From contig NZ_CM001488.1 of assembly GCF_000233695.2 (NCBI RefSeq), positions 1,523,603-1,587,602 of the forward strand: a stretch of 64,000 bases of DNA, given 5' to 3'. Of the stretch, positions 1 to 7,252 are shown piece by piece. This DNA comes from Desulfobacter postgatei 2ac9. Lineage in GTDB: Bacteria; Desulfobacterota; Desulfobacteria; Desulfobacterales; Desulfobacteraceae. A model generated the notes under the pieces. It saw only the letters and a program-made list of their open reading frames with translations, was not told the DNA's origin and ran no database searches. A program made the translations under genes and the position numbers. Positions within the stretch are counted from its first letter, which is position 1, and each line of letters begins with the position of its first letter.

Positions 1-149
1 CGTTTTAGCTATACCAATACGTATTAGAATAGTGAGTAGGTGTCAATTTTTTTTATCAGGGTTGACGGATTCCAAATCAGATTTGTCAAGTATGGGGCAG
101 CCTCAAACCGCTTGTTTTTTGAATAAAGAACGCTTATAAGGTATGGACT

Positions 150-944
150 ATGTTCAAACAGCGTATTGAAAAATTAGGCTCCGCCTGCATTGACGGCATC
201 CGGTCCATTGGTCGAATATCAATCTTTTTTTCTCAGGGTATCTGCCGGAATTTTGTGCCTTTTGTTCAGATTTCAAAAATCATGGAACAGGTGTGGTTTA
301 TTGGGGCTAAGTCCATGTTTGTCATTGTGTTGACGGCAATATTTACCGGCATGGTTCTAGGTCTTCAAGGGTATTACACCCTGGTGGATTTCGGTTCCGA
401 AGCGACCCTTGGGTCAGCCGTGGCCATGACCCTTATCCGTGAGCTTGGGCCGGTACTGTCCGCTATCATGATTACGGCCCGGGCCGGATCAGCCATGGCT
501 GCAGAAATCGGTGTCATGCGAATTTCAGAGCAGATCGACGCCCTTGAAACCATGGACATTAATCCGGTACGGTTTACCTTTTCCCCGCGTCTTTCAGCGT
601 CCATTATCAGCTTTCCGCTTTTAACCGCACTTTTTGATGTTACAGGCATATTCGGCGGATACCTGACAGGCGTTGTAATGCTGGGTGTTAACCGCTATAT
701 ATACATGGATAGAGTGATCCGAAGCATTGACCTTGCAGATGTCACCGGTGGATTTGTCAAAGCCCTCGTATTTGGCGTGATTGTCTCTACCATGTGCTGT
801 TACAAGGGTTTTTTTGCACATATTTCCGGGGCCCAGGCAGGGCAGGGTGCTAAAAGTGTATCCTTGGCCACCACCGATGCGGTTGTCAATTCCTGTGTCC
901 TTATTCTAATATCTGATTACATCATCACCTTTTTTCTGGTTTAA
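150..944 (+). CDS. mlaE: MlaE-type ABC lipid-transport permease
   Basis: Inner-membrane permease of a phospholipid-trafficking ABC transporter (Mla/Yrb type) that helps keep outer-membrane lipid asymmetry. At 264 aa it has the usual MlaE length, with several hydrophobic helices and the conserved central stretch (RELGPVLSAIMITARAGSA, then EIGVMRISEQIDALE) that couples to the ATPase. The ATG at 150 has a weak AAGGT ribosome site. The stop lies 2 nt before mlaF, so the two are translationally close. Family assignment is firm; transport direction cannot be read from sequence. Confidence 0.95.
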   Translation: MFKQRIEKLGSACIDGIRSIGRISIFFSQGICRNFVPFVQISKIMEQVWFIGAKSMFVIVLTAIFTGMVLGLQGYYTLVDFGSEATLGSAVAMTLIRELGPVLSAIMITARAGSAMAAEIGVMRISEQIDALETMDINPVRFTFSPRLSASIISFPLLTALFDVTGIFGGYLTGVVMLGVNRYIYMDRVIRSIDLADVTGGFVKALVFGVIVSTMCCYKGFFAHISGAQAGQGAKSVSLATTDAVVNSCVLILISDYIITFFLV

Positions 945-946
945 TC

Positions 947-1699
947 ATGGGTCAGCCTTACATTGAACTGATAGATATTCATAAAAGTTTTTCAGCCAAT
1001 CATGTGCTTGACGGCGTCAATCTCACCATTGAAAAGGGTCTGGTGACATGCATAATCGGTAAAAGCGGCACGGGGAAATCTGTTTTGATCAAACACATTA
1101 TTGGTCTGATACATGCCGATTCCGGTCAGGTCCGCGTGGACGGTTTACCCATGAATGAAATGGACAATGATCAAAAACACCGGTTTTATAAACAAATATC
1201 CTTTATGTTTCAGGATAATGCCCTGTTTGATTTTTTAACGGTGTGGGAAAATATTGCTCTGCCGTTAACCGAGAAAAAAAAGATGCCCATGGATCAGATC
1301 CGGCAGCGGGTAAAGGAAAAAATGCAGGCCCTGGAGATCAGCAAGCATGAAAACAAATATCCGGGCCAGTTGTCCGGAGGGATCAGAAAGCGTGTGGCCC
1401 TTGCCCGGGCCCTGATTACCGAGCCTGTTGCCGTGCTTTTTGACGAGCCTACGTCAGGGCTTGATCCGGTGAGAAGAAACAGCGTCCATGCCATGATTTC
1501 AACATACCAGAAAGAATTCGGCTTTACCGCTGTTATTGTCAGCCATGATATCCCGAAGATATTTACCATATCACAGCGTGTGGCCATGCTTGATCAGGGT
1601 AAAATTATTTACTTTGGAAAAAGTGACGAGATTTTTCAGACTGACAATGAGACAGTCAAGGCATTTATTTCAGGAAAAGAGACAGGAAAAGAGACCTGA
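947..1699 (+). CDS. mlaF: MlaF-type ABC transporter ATPase
   Basis: Cytoplasmic ATPase partner of the MlaE permease. Walker A is GKSGTGKS (residues 38-45), the ABC signature LSGGIRKR begins near 142, Walker B is VAVLFDEP (about 161-168), and the H-loop lies in VSHDIPKI. The length of 250 aa is a little shorter than E. coli MlaF. It sits second in a four-gene operon, 2 nt after mlaE and 25 nt before mlaD. All catalytic motifs are intact. Confidence 0.95.
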   Translation: MGQPYIELIDIHKSFSANHVLDGVNLTIEKGLVTCIIGKSGTGKSVLIKHIIGLIHADSGQVRVDGLPMNEMDNDQKHRFYKQISFMFQDNALFDFLTVWENIALPLTEKKKMPMDQIRQRVKEKMQALEISKHENKYPGQLSGGIRKRVALARALITEPVAVLFDEPTSGLDPVRRNSVHAMISTYQKEFGFTAVIVSHDIPKIFTISQRVAMLDQGKIIYFGKSDEIFQTDNETVKAFISGKETGKET

Positions 1700-1724
1700 T
1701 AAGTGAAAAATTAAGGACAGGTTC

Positions 1725-2180
1725 ATGAAATTAATAAATAAGGAATTATATGTAGGCGTCTTTGTTCTTATCGGCCTTTTGTGTGCGGGTTATCTTACGG
1801 TTGTTTTGGGTGGTGTCCCGATGTTCGGCCCGAAGGGGTATACGCTGTATGCATATTTTACCTCTGTAAGCGGTTTGAAAGACGGTGCCCGAATTGAGAT
1901 GGCCGGTGTTGAGATCGGCAATGTCTCTGAGATCAGGCTGGACAAAGAGCGTCTGGAGGCAAAGGTTGCCTTCAGAATCAATCAGGAACTTCAACTCAGC
2001 GAAGACAGCATTGCCTCTATTAAAACCGCAGGCATCATTGGTGAAAAATATATTTCCATTTCTCCGGGTGGATCTGATATCATGCTTGAAGATAAAGAGG
2101 CGTTTAATAATACCGAATCAACCCTGGATATTGAGTCGCTGATCAGAAAATTTATCTTTAAAGATGATAATGAGTCATGA
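1725..2180 (+). CDS. mlaD: MlaD-type MCE-domain lipid-binding protein
   Basis: Periplasm-facing substrate-binding component of the Mla transporter. One N-terminal transmembrane helix (about residues 9-29) anchors a single MCE domain (about 38-115; AYFTSVSGLKDGARIEMAGV, then GIIGEKYISISPGG). The family assembles a hexameric ring that shuttles lipids between the MlaFE core and a periplasmic carrier. At 151 aa it is slightly short at the C-terminus. Its 3' end overlaps an upstream in-frame ATG of the next ORF, consistent with one transcript. Confidence 0.93.
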   Translation: MKLINKELYVGVFVLIGLLCAGYLTVVLGGVPMFGPKGYTLYAYFTSVSGLKDGARIEMAGVEIGNVSEIRLDKERLEAKVAFRINQELQLSEDSIASIKTAGIIGEKYISISPGGSDIMLEDKEAFNNTESTLDIESLIRKFIFKDDNES

Positions 2181-2208
2181 ACAGGTAAAAACCGCAGGGG
2201 AAATATCT

Positions 2209-3057
2209 ATGAAATCTTATTGGGTCCTTAGTATTCTGATTCTGACACTGATCTCAGGCCCGGTTGTTGCCGGTAATATAGCAGATCAAACCGGACAAAT
2301 GGTATTTTCAGGCGCTGATCAGGAAGCCGGTGCAGCCGATCAAATAGATACGGCACAGGATGATGGGTTTGAAGCAGATATTTTTCAGGAAGATCAGGCA
2401 GAGCAGAGTACCCATGCCATCGTAGCAGATCCTCTTGAAGGATTTAACCGGGCTGTATTCGTTTTTAACGATAAGATTTACATGTATGGCTTAAGGCCAA
2501 TAGCAAAGGGGTATGCCCGGGTAGTTCCCACCTTTGCCCGTAGAGGGGTTAAGAACTTTTTTAACAACCTGTTTTTCCCCATCCGTTTTGTCAATGATTT
2601 GCTCCAGGCCAAGGGTGAAGCTGCAGGCATGGAATTCTCCGCCTTTTTCATCAACACAACCCTTGGTTTTGGCGGATTAAATGATTTTGCCCAGAAATAT
2701 GTGGGCATCCGGCTTCAGGATGAAGATTTTGGCCAGACCCTTGGATCATACGGCATTGGCAACGGATTTTACCTGATGCTGCCCGTTCTTGGTCCCAGTT
2801 CTTTGAGGGATGCCGTGGGCCGTGCAGGAGACTCGCTTATCAATCCAGTCAACTATGTACAGCCCTGGGAATTGTGCTGGGGGGGACGGGGGCTTGAAAC
2901 GGTGAACGGGGCATCATTTCACATCGGAGAGTATGAAGCGTTCAAAAAAGCGTCAATAGATCCTTACACAGCCATGCGTAATGCCTATATCCAGAACCGA
3001 AACGCCCTTGTCAAAGACTTGACCGGCGCGCAAAAATTAAAGGACAGTAAAGAATAA
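2209..3057 (+). CDS. mlaA: MlaA/VacJ-family outer-membrane lipid-asymmetry protein
   Basis: Member of the MlaA (VacJ) family, which removes mislocalised phospholipid from the outer leaflet of the outer membrane and feeds the Mla pathway. The ORF could begin at 2164 inside mlaD, but the ATG at 2209 has AGGGGA 8 nt upstream and begins a clear signal peptide (MKSYWVLSILILTLISG). No lipobox cysteine is visible, unlike classical VacJ. The family core begins at DPLEGFNRAVFVFND and continues through NPVNYVQPWE. An acidic Gln/Asp-rich spacer of about 50 residues precedes it. mlaB and mlaC are not present in the window. Confidence 0.92.
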   Translation: MKSYWVLSILILTLISGPVVAGNIADQTGQMVFSGADQEAGAADQIDTAQDDGFEADIFQEDQAEQSTHAIVADPLEGFNRAVFVFNDKIYMYGLRPIAKGYARVVPTFARRGVKNFFNNLFFPIRFVNDLLQAKGEAAGMEFSAFFINTTLGFGGLNDFAQKYVGIRLQDEDFGQTLGSYGIGNGFYLMLPVLGPSSLRDAVGRAGDSLINPVNYVQPWELCWGGRGLETVNGASFHIGEYEAFKKASIDPYTAMRNAYIQNRNALVKDLTGAQKLKDSKE

Positions 3058-3198
3058 AAGACAGCTTCAATTTTTTTTCAGGCTGAGCAGTCCCAAAAGT
3101 TCCTTAAATATATTTTGTCTGACACGGTCCTTCATGATATTTTCCTAAATATTTTATAAGGCTCTATTCACTAAACCACGTGTCCCCTGTAGCCCCCT

Positions 3199-3230
3199 GT
3201 AGGTTGGGTTGAGGAACGAAACCCAACAAT
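3199..3230. repeat. REP-like palindrome, copy 1
   Basis: An imperfect palindrome whose arms are TTGGGTT and AACCCAA around GAGGAACGA. The same sequence recurs in opposite orientation at 3779-3810 and as a variant at 3614-3646. Such palindromes are substrates of RAYT transposases, and a RAYT remnant lies just beside it. Nothing else is recognisable in the 140 bases between mlaA and this repeat. Confidence 0.75.
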
Positions 3231-3250
3231 TATCTTTTCAAATCCATCAC

Positions 3251-3535
3251 TCATGCCCAACACCTTCATCAAAATCCAAAACCACACCGCCCCCCCAATT
3301 TTCCGGGTATTGTCCCTGTTTCACATATTGGTGAAAACTTGAATATTTCCAACTTCCCGGGGCATTAACCAAGCCATGTTTAACGGGATTGTAATGAATG
3401 TATTCCACATGCCGCATAAAATCCTGCTCATCTTTGTTTTTTGTTTTCAGGGGCAGAAAACACCTTTTTCCGCCCGAACGTTACTACCGTGAAAAAATAA
3501 GTTCCTCCTGCAATCTTTGCCCGACGGTACCGCAT
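3251..3535 (-). pseudogene. Internally deleted, frameshifted RAYT (REP-associated) transposase
   Basis: Reading the minus strand from the ATG at 3535 gives MRYRRAKIAGGTYFFTVVTF, the typical RAYT N-terminus, for about 35 codons to a stop. After a frame change, about 60 codons follow with the typical RAYT C-terminus (HVEYIHYNPVKHGLV, WKYSSFHQYVKQG, YPENWG), ending in TGA at 3251. A normal RAYT is about 150-180 aa. The middle, which in intact members carries the HUH metal-binding motif, is missing. It is therefore an inactive remnant flanked by its REP palindromes. Confidence 0.82.
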
Positions 3536-3613
3536 ATCTTAACCGTTTCATCATGGTTCGTTAATTTGTGTTATCCATTTTCCCATCTGCCCGGTGCCGC
3601 CCCTGTGGTCTCC

Positions 3614-3646
3614 AATGTTGGGTTGAGCGCAGCGAAACCCAACATT
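3614..3646. repeat. REP-like palindrome, copy 2
   Basis: A 33-bp palindrome with perfect 11-bp arms (AATGTTGGGTT and its complement) around GAGCGCAGCGA. It lies about 80 bases upstream of the RAYT remnant's start codon. Its arms match those of the copies at 3199 and 3779, but the loop differs. Confidence 0.75.
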
Positions 3647-3778
3647 TAACCAGGAGCATTCATCAAACCATCCATGTTCATATAAATTTTCAGCCCATAT
3701 CCCATTCAAAAAATTTTAATGAATCAATTGTTTGTTGGGTCGTTATATCCCAGCCTTATTTCCTCCGGTTTGCATTTA

Positions 3779-3810
3779 ATTGTTGGGTTTCGTTCCTCAA
3801 CCCAACCTAC
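3779..3810. repeat. REP-like palindrome, copy 3, inverted relative to copy 1
   Basis: The same core as the 3199 copy in inverse orientation (ATTGTTGGGTTTCGTTCCTC, then AACCCAACCTAC). It abuts the 3' end of the transposase fragment at 3807-4304 and supplies that ORF's last few codons and stop. The ORF was therefore probably truncated at this boundary. Confidence 0.75.
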
Positions 3811-4304
3811 GCAGCTACGCAGCTCAATTGATCATAGTCATCCGTAAAGCATTTGAGGGCTTCACTCAGACCGTGCTGTAACCGGATCAGCCGTTCATCT
3901 GAAATATGAGCGATAAATACCTCCAGGCAATCACAGACTTCCCTAAAGCCTTGATACATTTCAATGCCTGCCATGCGGAATGGTGGACGTCCCTTTAAAG
4001 TCAGCAGATAACGCACCCTGCGTATCAGCGAATCCACAATGGATTGCCGTTCCTGTTCCACCTGATCGACTGAATGTTGTTCCGTTTTCCCCTCGGTGGT
4101 AGGATTTTCAATCACAGGTGACGGCAGCAAACCCGTTACCGTCAATACCGGGTTGTTCCACATGCTCCGGACGGATGATCTCCCCGGCATTTTCCCGGAC
4201 CGTTTTCCTGAGTTCAACTTTTGTTCACCACATAACGGACATTGATCTAATTCGCAAATGTACATTTCCGATGTTTGAGGGTATAATATACGACGTGTTC
4301 TCAT
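3807..4304 (-). pseudogene. Fragment of a large transposase-like protein, internally deleted and 3'-truncated
   Basis: The ORF starts at ATG 4304 (AGGAG 9 nt upstream; an in-frame ATG at 4355 has no ribosome site). The N-terminus (MRTRRILYPQTSEMYICELD, then CPLCG) resembles the start of zinc-finger transposases common in environmental bacteria. Residues from about 95 on (VDSLIRRVRYLLTLKGRPPF, then GIEMYQGFREV) resemble a separate central segment of the same kind of protein. The part between is short and low in similarity, so an internal deletion is likely. The reading frame ends in the adjoining REP. Family assignment is from memory and not certain. Confidence 0.5.
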
Positions 4305-4449
4305 GGCATGTTCTCCTTTGGGCGTCTTTGTTTTTGGCAAAACATTTATTGCCATGAGAACTTCCTTTATTCAACCCTTTTCGGGGTGAGGTTTGCGGTA
4401 TTGCGAAAAAAGATACTACGACCACCAATAAAAGCTTATACATCTTCAT
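4225..4449 (-). pseudogene. 5' remnant of a small exported-protein gene downstream of a c-di-GMP riboswitch
   Basis: A strong ribosome site (AAGGAGGAG, 5 nt before ATG 4449) starts a short signal-peptide-like sequence, MKMYKLLLVVVVSFFAIPQ. The following 55 codons are protein-unlike and overlap the transposase fragment in another frame, so the genuine gene seems cut after about 20 residues. It is the first coding sequence downstream of the riboswitch and terminator at 4581-4718. The product of the original gene cannot be deduced. Confidence 0.5.
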
Positions 4450-4580
4450 TTCTGCTCCTCCTTATCACCCTGAAATTAACAGATCTCTTCCAATGACGCC
4501 CTCTGGATCAACCGCATAATAAATACACCCTGGCCGAGTTTTCCTCGTTTATTTTTATTTCGCTTTCCTTGATTCCCCAT

Positions 4581-4628
4581 TTAAAAAAACAGACGGTTTT
4601 CCTTTGCCCTCCATAAAAACAAAAACCG
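4581..4628 (-). terminator. Intrinsic terminator, probable expression platform of the riboswitch
   Basis: On the minus strand CGGTTTT (4628-4622) pairs with AAAACCG (4600-4594) and is followed within 5 nt by a run of seven T. It starts a few bases after the aptamer and lies before the start codon at 4449. This is the classical arrangement of a transcription-terminating riboswitch. The loop is rather long (about 21 nt). Confidence 0.6.
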
Positions 4629-4635
4629 AGTCACC

Positions 4636-4718
4636 CTTCAAAAGGCAACCCGGCTTTCTATTGATGCAACTTTAAGACCCGTGGCTTTCCGTCCCTGCTT
4701 CACAACAGGTTTGGTATT
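4636..4718 (-). promoter_or_regulatory. c-di-GMP-I (GEMM-I) riboswitch aptamer candidate
   Basis: The minus strand shows the GEMM-I landmarks in order: CAAACC; a hairpin CCTGTT-GTGA-AGCAGG with a GNRA tetraloop; GGGACGGAAAGCCACGGGTC; a variable stem-loop; and AGCCGGGTTGCC closing on the 5' strand. GEMM-I aptamers bind cyclic di-GMP. The outermost closing helix is weaker than consensus, so partial decay is possible. A PilZ gene at 27.7 kb also points to c-di-GMP signalling in this organism. Confidence 0.75.
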
Positions 4719-5085
4719 TTCTATTTTTTTTCGAGAAAATAAGCAATCTTCATACCGAATTTAATAAACAAATATCAAACAAATAAAGTCGGGCTGAAAA
4801 AGCTTATTATTTCAACCCATAAGAATATTTTCGCCAGGCAATCCCCCCATTATCATATTCGGAAAACTATGGGTTTCTCTTAGGAAATTATTTTCTCATG
4901 ATATTTTAGTTTAGGAAGTATTTGTTATAATTTGTGTAAAAGATTCATATTTCAATATTGTGATAGCCATGAAGGACATGATGCACATGAAGAATATATA
5001 TCGGGAAATTAATCTTCATGTCCTTCATGCGCTTTATGGTTTTAATTTGGAAGTATCTCAACTTTAAAACATTGAGGCTGGAGGA
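4719..5085. other. Non-coding AT-rich stretch between riboswitch and nitrilase gene
   Basis: No coding potential is seen. It contains the presumed promoter region of the riboswitch transcript (minus strand) and the hairpin repeat at 4967-5040. The rest is AT-rich without recognisable motifs. Confidence 0.6.
4967..5040. repeat. Hairpin repeat, ATGAAG variant of the ACGAAG family
   Basis: The left arm (4967-4993) and right arm (5014-5040) form an imperfect inverted repeat built from units like CATGAAGGACATGAAG, with a 20-base AT-rich loop. Spacing and unit structure match the ACGAAG hairpins at 48.5, 49.75 and 51.4-51.9 kb, with T replacing C in the unit. Confidence 0.65.
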
Positions 5086-5889
5086 TTATTTTTCAATGAG
5101 ATTGGCCCGCCTGTTGGGCAGAAAGTATCTCATTTTGTGGGTGCGGATCTGTTCAAGTACCGACATGTCCAGTATATAGGTGTGCATTTTATTTTCGTAT
5201 GCGATGTTTTCACCGGCCAAAAATCCGTCAGGGCCAAGCATCATGGATATTCCGGGGAAATTAAGCCCTGCATCATTTTCGCCGACCTGATTAACCGCTG
5301 CCACAAACACGGCATTATCAAATGCCCGTGCCGTTAAATGGCGCTTCCAGGATGCGCTTTTTTCTTCAGGCGTTCCCCGTGGAGACGCATGGGGAATAAA
5401 AATAATATCCGCCTTTTTTAATGCCATGGCCGTGGATAATTCCGGAAAATGGGCGTCGTAACAAAGCTGGATTCCGAAATGCACCCCTTTGAATTTAAAG
5501 ACCTTGACATCATCTCCACAGCTGAAATAGGGTGCCTCAAATGGAGATAAATGAATTTTTCTGTACCTGGCCACGGACTGATCCGGGCGAAACACCAGGT
5601 GGGTGGCATAGATTTTTTTAGACGCCGCCTTTTCAACAAGTCCGGTTAGTATCGCGATATTGTATTTTTGTGCAAGCCGGTTCAGCTCATCCATCCATCC
5701 GGAATCAAGGGCAACGGCATTACTTAAATCCGCCGGGGCATACCCTGTAAGGTTCATTTCAGGGAACACAACAAAATCACAGTTCTGCTGTGCCGCATCA
5801 GAAATATTTTTGACCGTCAGGGCAAGATTGTGCGCGAACCGGTTCACAGGGCAGTTCTGGATGACCAGGGTCACACGGATGTTTTGCAT
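5086..5889 (-). CDS. Carbon-nitrogen hydrolase (nitrilase superfamily)
   Basis: Single-domain amidase/nitrilase-fold enzyme, 267 aa from the preferred ATG at 5889 (MQNIRVTLVIQN); an ATG five codons upstream is possible. The Glu-Lys-Cys triad is visible: Glu in VVFPEMNLTGYAP, Lys in YRKIHLSPFE, Cys in GIQLCYDAHFPE. The family hydrolyses non-peptide C-N bonds such as omega-amides, carbamoyl groups or nitriles; the substrate here is unknown. No signal peptide, so cytoplasmic. It may share a transcript with the Ahb gene ending 91 nt upstream. Confidence 0.88.
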   Translation of the reverse strand: MQNIRVTLVIQNCPVNRFAHNLALTVKNISDAAQQNCDFVVFPEMNLTGYAPADLSNAVALDSGWMDELNRLAQKYNIAILTGLVEKAASKKIYATHLVFRPDQSVARYRKIHLSPFEAPYFSCGDDVKVFKFKGVHFGIQLCYDAHFPELSTAMALKKADIIFIPHASPRGTPEEKSASWKRHLTARAFDNAVFVAAVNQVGENDAGLNFPGISMMLGPDGFLAGENIAYENKMHTYILDMSVLEQIRTHKMRYFLPNRRANLIEK

Positions 5890-5979
5890 AATAACCCACA
5901 ACAAATCAGGGCTAAAATGGACGCCGCAGGCGCCTCATTCTCTTGTTGCTTGCCTCTTGTCTCGAGTTTCATGAACAGG

Positions 5980-6432
5980 TCAGACTTTAAAATTAGCTGC
6001 TATTTTAAATACATGGGTGGCCGGCAGATTAAGAATCTCGGTCACTCCGGTTTTTTGTGAAATGGTTTCAAGGCGTTCTTTAATTTCTTGGACTGAAGGC
6101 GCAATAAACGTAAACCAGATATTGTACTGATGATTCCTTTGATAATTATGTGTAACGCCGCTGAAGGCATTAACGGTTCTAGTGAACAGTTCAATTTTAT
6201 CAGGTTCCACCCGGGCCGCACACAGGGTGGAATAAAAACCTAAACGGTCGGGACTGAAATTTCCTCCGATTCTGCGGATAATCATCTCCTGTTTCATTTG
6301 CTCTATTCTATCGATGAGCTGGTCTTCACTTAGCCCCAGTTCTTCGGCTAAAACCTTGTAGGGCCTTGGATGAATAGGGAAGTCAGCCTGAATCCGGTTA
6401 AGTATGTCTTTGCTTGTCTGGTCTTCTATCAT
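5980..6432 (-). CDS. ahbA: Siroheme decarboxylase subunit (AhbA-like, Lrp/AsnC-type fold)
   Basis: About 150 aa. An N-terminal helix-turn-helix-like region (DILNRIQADFPIHPRPY) is followed by IIRRIGGNFSPDRLGFYSTL and a C-terminal ferredoxin-like domain (GVTHNYQRNHQYNIWFTFIA, LNLPATHVFKI). AhbA and AhbB together decarboxylate siroheme to didecarboxysiroheme in the alternative heme pathway of sulfate reducers. The sequence fits AhbA better than AhbB by memory, but the subunit is not certain. A TTG at 6450 could also start it; the ATG at 6432 gives the family's usual N-terminus. The dsrC terminator lies just upstream. Confidence 0.8.
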   Translation of the reverse strand: MIEDQTSKDILNRIQADFPIHPRPYKVLAEELGLSEDQLIDRIEQMKQEMIIRRIGGNFSPDRLGFYSTLCAARVEPDKIELFTRTVNAFSGVTHNYQRNHQYNIWFTFIAPSVQEIKERLETISQKTGVTEILNLPATHVFKIAANFKV

Positions 6433-6456
6433 TGGGTGGAAAGTTTCCAAAATTGT

Positions 6457-6501
6457 AAAAAAAGATAAAGGCCCTGTTTAGTTTTAAACAGGGCCTTTAT
6501 C
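6457..6501 (-). terminator. Intrinsic terminator of dsrC
   Basis: A perfect 17-bp stem (GATAAAGGCCCTGTTTA and its complement) with a 4-base loop, followed on the minus strand by seven T. It lies 34 bases after the dsrC stop and just before the ahb start, so dsrC is probably monocistronic and the ahb gene must have its own weak promoter or depend on readthrough. Confidence 0.9.
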
Positions 6502-6534
6502 AATATTAAGTTAAAAATTTAAACTATTTTTTAA

Positions 6535-6852
6535 CTATACACAACCGGTCGGTTTCGGAAGACCGGCCATCTTGCAGGCGCCTTTACCTGGTCCGGAGGG
6601 GAACAGTTCATAGATGTGTTTCAGTTTGAACTTTGTGAGCTTGGAAAGAACACGAACCATGGGGGCAATGCCGTTTTTCTCGTAGTAGTCTTGGAGAACT
6701 TTAACAAGCTGCCAGTGTTCCTCAGTCATCTCGTCGATGCCTTCCTGGCCTTTTACATATTCTACCCATTCTTCATTGTACATATTGTAGTCAAGAAGAA
6801 ATCCGTCTTCATCTATCTCGAATGTTTTCCCATTGAATTCAAGTGTTGCCAT
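6535..6852 (-). CDS. dsrC: DsrC, sulfur-carrier partner of dissimilatory sulfite reductase
   Basis: DsrC carries the sulfur atom released by DsrAB as a trisulfide between two C-terminal cysteines, which DsrMKJOP reduces. Both are present (Cys93 in GACKMAGLP and the penultimate Cys104 in TGCV), together with the family core MYNEEWVEYV, MTEEHWQLVKVLQDYYE and PMVRVLSKL. The length of 105 aa is standard. A strong AGGAGG site lies upstream. A consensus-like promoter (6953-6981) and a strong terminator frame it as a single-gene unit, as expected for an abundant protein. This is the clearest marker of dissimilatory sulfur metabolism in the window. Confidence 0.97.
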   Translation of the reverse strand: MATLEFNGKTFEIDEDGFLLDYNMYNEEWVEYVKGQEGIDEMTEEHWQLVKVLQDYYEKNGIAPMVRVLSKLTKFKLKHIYELFPSGPGKGACKMAGLPKPTGCV

Positions 6853-7252
6853 TTAATCAATCCTCCTAAAAAAGTTTGTTATACCTGCTCGTTTAACCTA
6901 TCTTAAGACAAACCGTCTTCACTATCAAAGTCGCTTTTACAATTGGAAGCTTACCTTATCTCAGCATTGTATCCTTGTCAACAAAGAATAGCAGCCGTTC
7001 GGTAAAAAAAAATGTATCCGAACCCTGCGTGGTTAATACCGTTTGGGGTCAAATTAACCTGTTCAAGTGTAAAAATAAGCCTATCCTTGCACATCAGTTC
7101 GCTTTCGAATCAATCGCGTCTGTAATAGCTTTAATTAATTCTCATTTTTCAAAAACCATGATATAAAACGTTTCGCTGAATATTGTCAACCTTAGTTGGT
7201 ATAACCATAACCCTTTTATATACAATCCCTGACAAATAAAAACTATTTTTGC
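6853..7252. other. Divergent intergenic region dsrC / miaA
   Basis: It holds the dsrC ribosome site and promoter candidate near dsrC, and AT-rich sequence without a clear promoter in front of miaA. No gene, RNA or repeat recognised. Confidence 0.5.
6953..6981 (-). promoter_or_regulatory. Candidate sigma-70 promoter of dsrC
   Basis: Minus strand: a perfect -35 TTGACA (6981-6976), a 17-base spacer and -10 TAAGGT (6958-6953), which would give a leader of about 95 bases. The -10 box is weak. No competing signal was seen. Confidence 0.5.

Noticed and set aside
3067..3135. 22-codon minus-strand ORF (MKDRVRQNIFKELLGLLSLK)
   Set aside because: Has a weak GGAAAA site but is too short and unsupported; may be a gene remnant.
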